A stretch of DNA of 64,000 nucleotides from JAJPKK01 sp963702755 (GTDB taxonomy: Bacteria; Pseudomonadota; Alphaproteobacteria; Rhizobiales; Xanthobacteraceae): the NCBI GenBank assembly GCA_963702755.1, contig CAVPDZ010000004.1:186001-250000 (forward strand), in the 5' to 3' direction. Below are positions 8,014 through 15,833 of this stretch, piece after piece; position 1 is the first letter of the stretch, and each line of letters begins with the position of its first letter. The notes beneath the pieces are model-generated. The model was not told the DNA's origin and ran no database searches. It worked only from the letters and a program-made list of their open reading frames with translations. The position numbers and the translations under genes were made by a program.

Positions 8014-8382
8014 GTGCTCGTGCCCATCGTCTTTCAAAGCTTCCGCGTGCTGCATTTTCCCTACGACCTATCCGATTTGCGTGGTGCCCGAACCGTTGCA
8101 GAACTTCCGAAGGCGGCCGCACCGCGGCGAAGCCATATCATCGTCTTCAACCGCAAGCTCCGACGCGATCCACTGATCGTCGATGATATGACCGCACGTT
8201 TTCTCGAAGAGATCGATGGCAGGAAAACTGTTGCAGATATCCTAAATGCGTTTGATCCGGGTGACGCGTTATCTCACGATATCGGCCCCTGGATCGAAAG
8301 CCTTTTGCTCATGGGGATCATCGGCTTTGTGGAAAAAACAAAGCCCGCAGCGTCTTCGATCAACGCCTCGGCGAGCGTATGA
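8014..8382 (+). CDS. Small protein or C-terminal domain of the GT4 enzyme, shared with the MNIO partner
   Basis: A GTG at 8014, directly after the transferase stop, could start it; the open frame actually reaches further back (PPAGPYAELDFEVL), so a frame break near 7985 may have cut it from the transferase. It reads FRVLHFPYDLSDLRG, SHIIVFN, RDPLIVDDMTARFLEEIDG, TVADILNAFD and IESLLLMGIIGFVEK. The layout matches the C-terminal ~90 residues of the MNIO partner (YDIRPL, VVVAQPSADSPQIFEV, LLTVLDDWTDLAEF, YLVAAGFVDK). The shared domain is PqqD/winged-helix-like in pattern and may bind the same peptide leader. This is inference from sequence pattern. Confidence 0.6.
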   Translation: MLVPIVFQSFRVLHFPYDLSDLRGARTVAELPKAAAPRRSHIIVFNRKLRRDPLIVDDMTARFLEEIDGRKTVADILNAFDPGDALSHDIGPWIESLLLMGIIGFVEKTKPAASSINASASV

Positions 8383-8422
8383 TGCGAGATACTGCCATCA
8401 GCCCCATTTAAGGCAGGAGGAC

Positions 8423-8450
8423 GAGGCACTTAGACCGACCCAAGTGCCTC
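8423..8450 (+). terminator. Hairpin terminator after the MNIO/GT run
   Basis: GAGGCACTT (8423-8431) pairs perfectly with AAGTGCCTC (8442-8450) around a 10-base loop and is followed by TTTATACT. It lies 40 bases after the last rightward stop. Confidence 0.7.
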
Positions 8451-8467
8451 TTTATACTCTAATCGAA

Positions 8468-8498
8468 AAAAGCACTTGGCGAGTTGCCAAGTGCTTTT
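8468..8498. terminator. Bidirectional terminator between convergent genes
   Basis: AAAAGCACTTGGC (8468-8480) pairs perfectly with GCCAAGTGCTTTT (8486-8498) around GAGTT. With A's on one side and T's on the other it can stop transcripts from both directions: the rightward MNIO run and the leftward repeat-protein gene (stop at 8533). Its core GCACTT/AAGTGC is the same as in the hairpin just before it. Confidence 0.85.
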
Positions 8499-8532
8499 CA
8501 CCTGCGCGGTTTGAAGCGGCTACTTTAAGCCA

Positions 8533-9159
8533 TCACTTGTCTGGGCAACCGGCCGCTTGAGCGAATCGCGAGCTGTGCGGGTCGCGAAAGTCGTCCTGAG
8601 CGAACCTAGCGTTGGCCGGATCGCGGGCATCCGGATTTGATTGGGCGAACCGGCTGTTGTGCGGGTCGCGCGAGCCGTCCTGAGCGAACCGGGCATTGGC
8701 CGGATCACGGGCATCCGGGTTGGCCTGGGCGAAGCGGCTGCTGTGCGGGTCGCGCGAGTCGTCCTGCGCAAACCGGGCATTCGCCGGGTCACGTGCGTCC
8801 GGATTGGCTTGAGCGAACCGCGCGTCATGCGGGTCGCGGGAATCTGGGTTCGCCTGGGCGAAGCGGCTGCTGTGCGGATCGCGCGAGTCATCCTGCGCGA
8901 ACCGGGCGTTGGCCGGATCACGGGAGTCCTGCGCAAACCGGGCATTGGCCGGATCACGGGAGTCCTGAGCGAACCGCGCGTTCGCCGGGTCGCGGGAGTC
9001 CTGTGCAAAGCGGGAATTGGCCGGGTCGCGCTGATCGGTGGTGATCGATCGCGACTGAGCCAACTGGTCAGTGCACTGGGCCGACGCCGGAGCGGCGGCA
9101 AACAGAGTGATGGCGATGGCGCCCGCAGCCACCGTCGACATCCACATTTTCAAATTCAT
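8533..9159 (-). CDS. Exported protein with twelve RDPxxxRFAQ repeats
   Basis: This 208-residue protein has an ATG start and GGGAG upstream. A signal peptide (MNLKMWMSTVAAGAIAITLF, cut after APASA) is followed by twelve repeats of 12-15 residues, RDP(A/H)(N/S)(A/S)RFAQ, with linkers DS, DDS or ANPDA. Odd and even repeats alternate near the end (RDPANARFAQDDS, RDPHSSRFAQANPDA). Two cysteines flank the repeat block (QCTDQ near the start, AAGCPDK at the end). A shorter paralogue lies at 17095-17421, and both have a CRP-type palindrome about 105 bases upstream. I know no function. The alternating Asp/Arg/Pro composition suggests an extended or metal-binding periplasmic protein, which is only a guess. 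Confidence 0.85.
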   Translation of the reverse strand: MNLKMWMSTVAAGAIAITLFAAAPASAQCTDQLAQSRSITTDQRDPANSRFAQDSRDPANARFAQDSRDPANARFAQDSRDPANARFAQDDSRDPHSSRFAQANPDSRDPHDARFAQANPDARDPANARFAQDDSRDPHSSRFAQANPDARDPANARFAQDGSRDPHNSRFAQSNPDARDPANARFAQDDFRDPHSSRFAQAAGCPDK

Positions 9160-9258
9160 GGTTCAATCTCCCTTTTTGAGGGCTATCTCTGGATCAAGCG
9201 ATCCTTGCTGCCAGCCCCCGCGGCTATGGCGACAGTAGACATCGGGGCAGGGTTTGAG

Positions 9259-9274
9259 TGTGAGCGACGTCACA
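9259..9274. promoter_or_regulatory. CRP/cAMP-type operator upstream of the 12-repeat protein
   Basis: TGTGAGCGACGTCACA has the perfect TGTGA-N6-TCACA form of a CRP-family site. Its centre is 107 bases upstream of the start codon at 9159. The paralogous gene has a nearly identical site at 17517-17532 with the same spacing. Confidence 0.6.
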
Positions 9275-9285
9275 TTCGGGAATCG

Positions 9286-11373
9286 TTATTGGAGGCGCTC
9301 CGGACGTGGTTCACGTAACGCATGCAGCGCCGCCACGACTTGCGCGCCTTCGCCGACCGCCGCCGCGACGCGCTTGATCGAGCCGGATCGGACATCGCCG
9401 ATCGCGAAAACCCCGCGACAACTTGTTTCCAAGGGGCTGCGACTGCTGCCGGCATCGGTGCCGGTCAGTACGAATCCGTCGCCATCGAGCGATACGCCCG
9501 AACCCCTTAGCCAATCGGTGTTCGGGTCCGCGCCGATGAAGAGGAAAAGATGGCGAATGGGTCGCCGCACCTCTTCTGCAGACGGGCGGCGGCGCCAGCG
9601 GACCGCTTCCAAAATGCCGCTGCCGCCTTCGAGACCGGTGACCTCGGCTTCTGTCACCACCTCCACATTGGCGAGGCCGGCGATGCGTTCGACGAGATAT
9701 TTCGACATGCTCGATTCGAGGTTCGGCCTGCGCACAAGGAGCCAGACCTTGGCGCACTTCGCAGCCAAAAAGACGACCGCCTGGCCAGCCGAGTTGCCGC
9801 CGCCGACAAGAACGACCTCCTGCCCGGCACACAGCTTTGCCTCAAGAGGCGATGCCCAATAATGCACGCTTGCCGCTTCGAATGCCCCGAGGTTCTCGAC
9901 CTTGAGCCGGCGATAGCGCGCGCCGCAGGCGATCACCACCGAACGGGCATGGACTCGCGCATCGTCGGAGAGTTTCAGCTCGATAGGTGCTTCGTCCTCT
10001 GCGGGTTTGAGCCCGACGACCTCGGCGGGGATGGCGGTTTCGATGCCGAACTTGTGGGCCTGGCCGTAGGCGCGCGCCATCAAGGCCGCGCCGGTTATGC
10101 CGGTCGGGAAGCCGAGATAGTTTTCGATCCGCGCCGACGCCCCGGCCTGGCCGCCGAACGCGCGGCAATCGAGCAACAAGATCGAAAGCCCCTCCGATGC
10201 CGCATAGACCGCGGCGGCAAGGCCCGCCGGTCCAGCGCCGACGATCGCTGCGTCATAGATGCGATTTGGATCGATGGTTCCGACGAGGCCGAGGGAGCGC
10301 GCGAGCTTGGTCTCGGTTGGATTGAACAGCAGCGTCCCATCCGGGCAGAGCACGACCGGCAATTGAGCGGGATCGATCCGAAAGCGCTCGAGCAACGCAA
10401 CGGCTTCAGGATCGCTTGCAGGATCGAGGCATTGGCACGGATGGCCGTTGCGCGAGAGAAATCCCCTCAGTCGAAGCACGTCGCCATGCTCGGCGTGGCC
10501 GACGATGATCGGCCCGCCGGTCCCCTTCTCGATCAATGCGACACGCCGCAAGATCAGTGCGTGCATGATGCGTTTTCCGAGCTCCGCTTCCGCTATCAGC
10601 AGCGCCCGCAGCCGATCGGGCGGGATAACCAAGGCTTCCGCATGTCCCTGCGCGTAGGCATCAACCAGCATCGGTCGGCCTACAAGGTGAGCCATTTCGC
10701 CGATCACCCCGCCGGGGCCGAAGCTGCGAAATCGTTTGCGGCCACCCGATTCGTCTGGCCGCGCGAGATCGACCTTGCCGGCCAGGATCACGAAGAGGCC
10801 GTGGCCGGTTTCGCCTAACCTGAACAGTGCCTCGCCATCACCATAGCGACGGATCTCGCCGAACGGACGTGCGCGCTCCAGTTCTGCCGGCTCGAGCGCG
10901 AGAAACAGCTGCGGTACGTCCAGCTCGGCAACGTGCTCGGTTATCTTGCGCAACCGGCCACACAACATGTCGACGATATCGGGCCACGCCCGGGGATGGA
11001 GCGCCAGAAATGAGAGGAGCTCGCTCCGACCGAGCATCGCCAGGCTGCACTCTGTCGCGGCGGTCGCATCGGCCGTTCGTTCCTTGCCATCAAGCAAGGC
11101 AATCTCGCCGAAAATCTCGCCGGTGCCCAAGATCGCAATGACCAATGCTTCGGCGTCGGGGGAGGCGACGCTGAGCCGGACATTGCCGCTCAGCACGGCC
11201 ATCAGGCTGTCGCCGGGCGTACCCTTCAAGAAGATCGTTTCGCCTGCCGCGAAGTTGCGAATCCGAACGTGCGCGAAAAGATCTTCCTTTTCGTCAGGCG
11301 CGAGGCCGCGAAATAGCACGCAGTCGCCCAGCAGCCGGCGCGCAGCCTCAATCAATTCTGTGTCGAATTCCAA
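9286..11373 (-). CDS. Cyclic-nucleotide-binding / thioredoxin-reductase-like fusion
   Basis: This is a 695-residue protein with a probable TTG start (AGGA seven bases upstream). Domain order: two cyclic-nucleotide-binding (cNMP) domains (about 15-140, with FKKI-type end and FGEIALLDGKERTAD; about 145-265, with GGVIGEMAHLVGRPM), a glutaredoxin/thioredoxin-like linker domain (about 280-365, ending LFNPTETKLARSLGL), then an FAD/NAD(P) reductase (YDAAIVGAGPAGLAAAVYA, FGGQAG, VVLVGGGNSAGQAVVFLA, GVFAIGDVRSGSIKRVA). The CxxC expected near ASVHYWAS in thioredoxin reductases is missing, so it is not a standard TrxB. It could couple cyclic nucleotide or redox sensing to electron transfer. The cyclase gene just upstream on the same strand fits that idea. 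Confidence 0.85.
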   Translation of the reverse strand: MEFDTELIEAARRLLGDCVLFRGLAPDEKEDLFAHVRIRNFAAGETIFLKGTPGDSLMAVLSGNVRLSVASPDAEALVIAILGTGEIFGEIALLDGKERTADATAATECSLAMLGRSELLSFLALHPRAWPDIVDMLCGRLRKITEHVAELDVPQLFLALEPAELERARPFGEIRRYGDGEALFRLGETGHGLFVILAGKVDLARPDESGGRKRFRSFGPGGVIGEMAHLVGRPMLVDAYAQGHAEALVIPPDRLRALLIAEAELGKRIMHALILRRVALIEKGTGGPIIVGHAEHGDVLRLRGFLSRNGHPCQCLDPASDPEAVALLERFRIDPAQLPVVLCPDGTLLFNPTETKLARSLGLVGTIDPNRIYDAAIVGAGPAGLAAAVYAASEGLSILLLDCRAFGGQAGASARIENYLGFPTGITGAALMARAYGQAHKFGIETAIPAEVVGLKPAEDEAPIELKLSDDARVHARSVVIACGARYRRLKVENLGAFEAASVHYWASPLEAKLCAGQEVVLVGGGNSAGQAVVFLAAKCAKVWLLVRRPNLESSMSKYLVERIAGLANVEVVTEAEVTGLEGGSGILEAVRWRRRPSAEEVRRPIRHLFLFIGADPNTDWLRGSGVSLDGDGFVLTGTDAGSSRSPLETSCRGVFAIGDVRSGSIKRVAAAVGEGAQVVAALHALREPRPERLQ

Positions 11374-11603
11374 TTGGATATCCTAGCTGCCTCTACTTCG
11401 TCTTGCAGAACGCGATTGGTCATCCAATGGCCGCTTTCAGCGCAAGGCGCCCATTTTGGCTGACGAGTGCACCGAATTGTCACTCGCCCTCAGTGACCCC
11501 ACAGTGCCAAGCCGCCGCCGACGTTACTGAGCCGACCTCCATTGGACATCATACTCAAAAGATCGGCGACCAGCGGTCCTATAACCGCGCCTGCGAAAGG
11601 CGG

Positions 11604-12719
11604 CTATGCCAATAGATTGCGTACATTGAATGCCCTCACGGGTCTGCTGAAACCCTTGAGGACTAATTCATCAGCAAATTCGGTGTCGGCCAGCTTTTCG
11701 ACTGCACTGAGCACTTTAACGTCGATCAAAATTTGCCCACTCTTTGCTTCGTCGCACAGCCTCGACGCGAGATTTGCCACCTTGCCGGTCACCGAATACT
11801 GGAACCGCCCTTCGTATCCGACGGTGCCGAGTGTTGCGTAGCCGTGCGCGATCCCAATGCCAAAACCGATGTCGTGACCGAAACCGCTCCATTTTGCCGC
11901 CAGCTTTGCAACTTCATCGCGCATTTCAATCGCCATTTGCACAGCGCGTACCGACGGATCGGAGCAAGGCAGAGGATCGTTGAAGATAACCAGCATCCCG
12001 TCGCCGGTAAAACGCTCGACCGTGCCCTCGAACTTGTCGACGAGAATGCCCAATGCGGTGTGATACTCGCGCAGCACGAGCATCACTTCCTCGGGCTCAG
12101 AAATCTCGGAAAAAGATGTAAAGCCACGCAAGTCGCAGAACAGGACAGTAACGTCGCGACGATGGCTCTCCAGCACGCGCTCATGTCCTGAGGACAACAC
12201 GAGCTGCGCGATCTGCGACGGAAGAAAGCGCTTCAGGCGCCCCACTCGTTCGATTTCAGCGACTTGTTCGGCCACCCGTTGCTCAAGGGTATGATTCCAA
12301 TTCGTGAGATCGGCGGCCTGCGCCACCACCCGATCCTGAAGCGCCTTGAGGCGCAGAACAGATCTCACCCTGGCCACAAGTGCTGCGTGGTCTACGGGCT
12401 TTGTCAGGTACTCGTCGGCTCCCGCTTCGAGTCCGACCACGACGTCTTTGGTATCCGCCTTGGAGGTGACCAGAATGATAGGCATGAAGGGAAGAGCGTT
12501 GTCACTTTTCAAGCGGCGGCAAACCTCGATGCCGTCGATTTTCGGCATCATAACATCGAGCAGGATGAGATCCGGCAGATGCTTTTTTGCCGCCGCGATC
12601 GCCTCTTCGCCGTCGGCGGCTTCGCAAAGTGCGTAGCCTTGCGTCGTCAGCCGGGTCGCGAGAATATCGCGGTTTGCTTCATTGTCGTCGACGATCAGGA
12701 TGCGCGGCGGATCGTGCAT
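11604..12719 (-). CDS. Response regulator with class III adenylate/guanylate cyclase domain
   Basis: The 371-residue protein starts at ATG 12719 (MHDPPRILIVDDNEANRD). The receiver domain (about 5-120) has the phosphoacceptor in LILLDVMMPKID and the Lys in YLTKPVD. A short coiled linker (LTNWNHTLEQRVAEQVAEIE) leads to a class III cyclase: TVLFCDLRGFTSFSEIS with the metal-binding Asp, FEGTVERFTGDGMLVIFNDP with the second Asp, and GIGIAHGYATLGTVG. The upstream receiver gene ends 20 bases before it and the kinase precedes that, so the three likely form one phosphorelay whose output is a cyclic nucleotide. The cNMP-binding reductase gene downstream, and the CRP-type sites nearby, are possible readers. 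Confidence 0.9.
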   Translation of the reverse strand: MHDPPRILIVDDNEANRDILATRLTTQGYALCEAADGEEAIAAAKKHLPDLILLDVMMPKIDGIEVCRRLKSDNALPFMPIILVTSKADTKDVVVGLEAGADEYLTKPVDHAALVARVRSVLRLKALQDRVVAQAADLTNWNHTLEQRVAEQVAEIERVGRLKRFLPSQIAQLVLSSGHERVLESHRRDVTVLFCDLRGFTSFSEISEPEEVMLVLREYHTALGILVDKFEGTVERFTGDGMLVIFNDPLPCSDPSVRAVQMAIEMRDEVAKLAAKWSGFGHDIGFGIGIAHGYATLGTVGYEGRFQYSVTGKVANLASRLCDEAKSGQILIDVKVLSAVEKLADTEFADELVLKGFSRPVRAFNVRNLLA

Positions 12720-12739
12720 GGCTTTGCCTCGATCGGAGA

Positions 12740-13105
12740 CTAATGCTCGAACTCGCAAATCTTAGCGAGCAGCGCCTTCGGGCTGAATGGCTTTGCCACA
12801 TAGGCGTCGCAGCCGGCTGCACGCGCCTTGGTTTCATCCCCGCTCAATGCGTAAGAGGTGACGACAATAATGGGGATATGTTTGAGGTTCGGATCAGCCT
12901 TGAGACGGCGGGTCGCCTCATAGCCATCGAGCAGCGGAAGCTGAATGTCCATGAGGATTACGTCGGGACGATGAGCGGCGGCGACGTCCAGCGCCTGCTC
13001 ACCGTCATCGACCTCGATAACTTCATAGCCGGCATGGGCGAGAAGATCGCGAAGAATCCGACGATTATCCTCCTGGTCCTCGACTACCAAGATCTTTTTG
13101 CCCAT
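12740..13105 (-). CDS. Single-domain response regulator
   Basis: This is a 121-residue CheY-like receiver starting at MGKKILVVEDQEDNRRIL. It has the acidic pair ED, the phosphoacceptor in DVILMDIQLPLLDG, the Thr/Ser in IIVVTSYAL and the Lys in YVAKPFSP. There is no output domain. It begins 13 bases after the end of the sensor kinase gene (stop at 13119) and ends 20 bases before the receiver-cyclase gene, so it is probably an intermediate of the same relay. Confidence 0.92.
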   Translation of the reverse strand: MGKKILVVEDQEDNRRILRDLLAHAGYEVIEVDDGEQALDVAAAHRPDVILMDIQLPLLDGYEATRRLKADPNLKHIPIIVVTSYALSGDETKARAAGCDAYVAKPFSPKALLAKICEFEH

Positions 13106-13118
13106 GTGCCCTACCGCC

Positions 13119-15500
13119 TCAAAGATCGACCTGGCTTTCCACGCGAATCGGAATATTGAAGGAGAATGTTGAGCCGACACCAAGCTTCGACTGAACGGAA
13201 ATGTGTCCCACCATGCATTTCGACAATGCGTTTTGCAATCGCGAGACCTAGACCGGTTCCGCCCTTCTGCTTGGTCGCCGAGTTGTCCACCTGTTGAAAT
13301 TCCTCGAATATTCTTGTCTCTTCCCCCTCGGCAATCCCCGGCCCGGTGTCACTGACCGCAAGTGTGAATAAACCGTCGGCCGCGGAGGCTTCGACGGCGA
13401 CCTTGCCGGAATCCGTAAACTTGACGGCATTTCCCATGAGGTTCAGCAGCACCTGCGACAAGCGCCGTTCGTCGCCGCGTCCGGGTGGTAGATCCGGGGC
13501 AATCGCAATTTCGAGCGCAAGCTTCTTCGCCGCCGCCAAGGGTTCGACGATCGTGGCCACGCTCTGCACCATGTCCTGGATCGAATAGTCCGACAGCGAG
13601 AGCGTGAGCTGACCGGCTTCGATCTTGGAAAGATCGAGCACGTCGTTGATGAGAGCTCAGCAAATGGCGGCCATTGCTGTGCACGCGCGCCAATACTTCT
13701 CCCATCTTTGCCGGCGGCTCGCCGTAGATACCGTCGAGCACCAGCTCGGTGTAGCCGAGAATGGCATTGAGAGGTGTGCGCAGTTCATGGCTCATGTTGG
13801 CCAGGAACTGCGACTTGTGCTGGCTTGCGACTTCGAGCAGCCGCCCTTTCTCCTCGATCTCATGGAACAGTCGCGCGTTCTGGATCGCCAGAACCGATTG
13901 GGAGCCGAAGGTCTCGAGGAGCCGGACCGTCGAATTCAGGAAACGCCCCCGGCTCTCTTCTCCGAACGACCAGCGCACCCACGATGATGTCACCGCGCAG
14001 CAGCGGAACGATAAGAAGAGCCCGATAACCGGCTTCGAGGACGATCTTGTTGACCGGGGTCACCGGCTCATCACGAAGATCCCGCACCTGAACCGGCTGT
14101 CGCTGCTGAGTCGCCGAAGCAAGGTGCATCTCGTTCAAGCTGAGATGTTGAGCTGAAATCGCATCAATCATCTCCTGGCTGGTGCCGAAGGTCGCAGCAT
14201 GTTTCATCAGTTGGGCGGTCTGATCGAAGACATAGATCGCACCGGCGTCCGTGCCGGAAATCTGCACCGCCCGCGAAACAATGGTTGAGAGCACCCGTTC
14301 AAGCTGCAGGCTGGAATTTACGGCTTGGCTCACTTCGCCGAGTGCGCGAAGTTCCTCGACGGATTGACGCAAGCTCGCGGGTCCGTGTTTCGACCTTACG
14401 CTCAAGGTCTGCATACGAGTCTTGAAGCTGCTCGGCCATGTTGTTGAACTGATCGCCTAACAGCTCCAGTTCGTCGCCGGTCTTGACTGAAATACGTTGC
14501 GATAGATCGCCGGCACCAATTTTCGCTGCGCCTGCTCGCAAGGCCTGGATCGGCACCACGATCTTGCGCGCCAGGAATACTCCTGCAAGGGCCGCGAGGC
14601 ACAGACCAGCCAATAGCAGGAGCGTCGAGCGCCTGGACCGCCTGATAGAGCGGAGCGTAAGCCTCATCCAGTGGCAATTCGACAAACACCAGCCACCCAA
14701 GCGGAGGAACAGTTGCATGGGCGGTCAAGACCTTGATGGTTTTGCAGATCGACAGCTTCTTCCGCCTCGCTGGAATTGGTGCGTGTGTTTCCGTGCGCCG
14801 CGGCGACCTGGGGCAGAACGGTCATGTCCGTGTTGCGCAACACAAGACTGATGTCCGGATGCGCGATCAGACGGCCATTCCTATCGACCAGATATGCCTT
14901 GCCGTTAGTACCGACCTTGATGTTGTTGATGACGTCCCAGATCAGCTTCAAATTGACTTCGGCGACGCTCACTCCCGCGTCACGACGGGTGCCGGCAAGG
15001 GACAACGTCATGTACGGTTCGGATTCGCGATAGAAATAAACCGGGCCGTAGTACCTCTTGTTGGCCACCGCCTGCGTAAATTTTGGATCTTTTGAGAAGT
15101 CGGTGTGGCTCCCGACCACGTCCATCGCCAACCGCGAAACCCGCAGTTGCTCGATGCCATTGGAATCGAGCTGCGATAGCTCGGTGATAGCGGGCACCTG
15201 TCGCAAAAGCCGCAGACCATCGAATTGCCGCTGATCAAGCGTGCTGGCCGACCACGGCAGTTGCGTCGTCCAGCCGATCTGGCTCTCGATGTCTTTGACG
15301 AACTGCTCAATCTTTGCCGACGCGGCCTCTGCCTGCTCGCTCTGGATACGAACGAACGATGCCTTGTACTCCGAGTAGGAGAACCAGAGTTCAAGCATTT
15401 CGTTGCTGATGAGAAGAACACCGACCACGATGCCAAACAGCATCATATATTTGCGGAAAAGGCGGCCTGAGATCGCCTTCCAGCCGAGTTTCTCCGACAT
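13119..15500 (-). CDS. Membrane hybrid-type sensor histidine kinase (dCache-HAMP-GAF-HisKA-HATPase), multiply frameshifted
   Basis: Pieces in alternating frames join into one protein of about 790 residues. In order: a start at MSEKLGWKAISGRL with a membrane segment (MMLFGIVVGVLLISNEML), an extracytoplasmic Cache-like domain (VYFYRESEPYMTLSLAG, GTNGKAYLVDRNGRLIAHP), a second membrane segment (LLLLAGLCLAALAGVFLA), HAMP (VVPIQALRAGAAKIGAGDL), coiled coil, GAF (LGEVSQAVNSSLQLERVLST), the phosphoacceptor box (FLANMSHELRTPLNAILGY), the N box (NLMGNAVKFTDSG) and DTGPGI plus GTGLGLAI. Frame changes fall near 14735, 14640, 14380, 13965, 13655 and 13210. The end is TGA at 13119-13121. Either the assembly has many indels here or the gene is decayed; all key motifs survive, so I favour errors. 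Confidence 0.8.
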
Positions 15501-15582
15501 GCGGCTTTCGAACTGGCTGCTGGCAAAGCCACCGCGGGCACGTGGCTTGTCGACCGAGCAATCGCGCTGCGCAGCCGATCAA

Positions 15583-15833
15583 TCATTCGATGACCTCATC
15601 TGCCGGAGCAAGCAGCCTTGCTGGAATGGCCTTGCCGCTCTCCACAAGAAAGAGGCCTCTTCGTCGTAACCTTTCAATCCTTCGCGAAGTGCTCCTAAGA
15701 GATTTGCGAAGCGGTTTGGTGAGCTATTGCCAAGAAGGCCAACTGCCGGCATCGCTGCTTGCTGTTCCCACGCAGCCACCGTCGACGGCGCTGCGCCACT
15801 TCCAAGTCCAGCGATGCAATCGCGGCGCTTCAC
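15583..15833 (-). pseudogene. Remnant of an ABC_sub_bind gene with internal deletion
   Basis: The start MKRRDCIAGLGSGAAPS and MPAVGLLGNSSPNRFANLL matches the first ~50 residues of PF04392 proteins. After LKGYDEEA the frame changes and reads RLLAPADEVIE then stop, which is the family's usual C-terminal end. About 250 residues in between are missing. It lies head to tail with the intact gene at 15830-16822, with a 4-base overlap, so unequal recombination or decay of a second copy is likely. Confidence 0.7.

Noticed and set aside
8533..9159. Regular DNA repeats that could be taken for a CRISPR array
   Set aside because: The period (36-45 bases) varies in steps of three, the units are coding and in frame, and there are no unique spacers. 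It is a protein repeat.
9550..10818. A 422-codon forward frame
   Set aside because: It is antisense to the cNMP-reductase fusion; no motif or ribosome site.
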